This document shows, piece after piece, positions 63,881 through 64,000 of a stretch of 64,000 nucleotides of DNA. Where the stretch lies: positions 4,206,642 to 4,270,641 of the forward strand of contig NC_040013.1 in NCBI RefSeq assembly GCF_000972845.2, read 5' to 3'. Below the pieces are notes generated by a model, which saw nothing but the letters and a program-made list of their open reading frames with translations, was not told the DNA's origin and made no database searches. Numbering within the stretch: the stretch's first letter is position 1; each line of letters starts with the position of its first letter. The translations under genes and the position numbers were made by a program. Origin of the DNA: Larimichthys crocea. Its lineage: Eukaryota > Chordata > Actinopteri > Sciaenidae.

Positions 63881-64000
63881 CTGAAGACAGGAAGACAACC
63901 CAAGGAAGGTCAGGCCACGGTAGGATGGCCAGGAAAAGAGAGAGAGTGGTGGATATAGTGAGGACAGGAGAAGAGTGACAGATAAACTAATGGATGAGAG

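Larger units (their letters stand above)
55541..64000. other. DNA upstream of the candidate alternative promoter, probably still ttc28 intron for the canonical transcript
   Basis: No exon can be assigned with confidence in this 8.5-kb segment. It holds a facing pair of (GT)n and (CA)n arrays at 59.1-59.3 kb, a short perfect inverted repeat at 57759-57782, CA- and CT-rich low-complexity sequence at 62.05-62.27 kb, and a GC-rich open frame with an acceptor-like start at 63691-63880. If the canonical N-terminal ttc28 exons lie beyond 64000, as expected from their absence here, this is intron for the long transcript and upstream flank for the short one. Confidence 0.5.

Noticed and set aside
1..64000. 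tRNA, rRNA, CRISPR, operon or phage structures
   Set aside because: None seen. The window is spliced vertebrate gene territory, and the short repeats are microsatellites rather than spacer arrays.

Overview
The window reads as vertebrate, most likely percomorph teleost, nuclear DNA. Coding sequence is very sparse, with short exons bounded by GT/AG splice sites. There is abundant (CA)n/(GT)n microsatellite, and several dispersed repeats have the look of ray-finned-fish MITEs and non-LTR retrotransposon tails. No bacterial, viral or plasmid gene organisation is visible, and almost all short open frames are chance frames.

The one gene I can identify is ttc28 (tetratricopeptide repeat protein 28), on the minus strand, so transcription runs from high to low coordinates. 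Three conserved internal coding exons lie at 7847..7994, 2152..2424 and 936..1066. Their phases agree (0/1, 1/1, 1/0), and spliced together they give an unbroken reading frame of TPR repeats. The exons encoding the rest of the TPR array and the C-terminal part lie beyond position 1. The canonical N-terminal exons are not recognisable here and would lie beyond position 64000.

The main observation is a candidate alternative promoter and first exon of ttc28. A CpG-rich block with a CCAAT motif and a GGA-repeat tract lies at about 54.82-55.54 kb. Just downstream on the minus strand is a short open frame, Met-Met-Lys-Trp-Gln-Pro-Arg-Lys-Lys, ending at a consensus donor (GTGAGT) at 54515. Spliced over a 46.5-kb intron to the exon at 7994, it joins in the correct phase to the conserved TTC28 frame. 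The product would start inside the first TPR block. A second ATG in the same exon, in a stronger Kozak context and another frame, opens a 147-codon frame that overlaps the TPR frame and ends in the third conserved exon.

The rest is intronic or upstream DNA: a 603-bp inverted-repeat element at 4631..5233 with a diverged relative near 51.64-51.90 kb, a dispersed repeat shared by 11.8 kb and 37.3 kb, two retroelement-like 3' tails (28.8 and 39.2 kb), many microsatellites, some short perfect hairpins, and AT-rich non-repetitive blocks that could be conserved enhancers. Long unannotated stretches are described as intron or upstream segments. Homology calls rest on recall of family sequences; no search was run.
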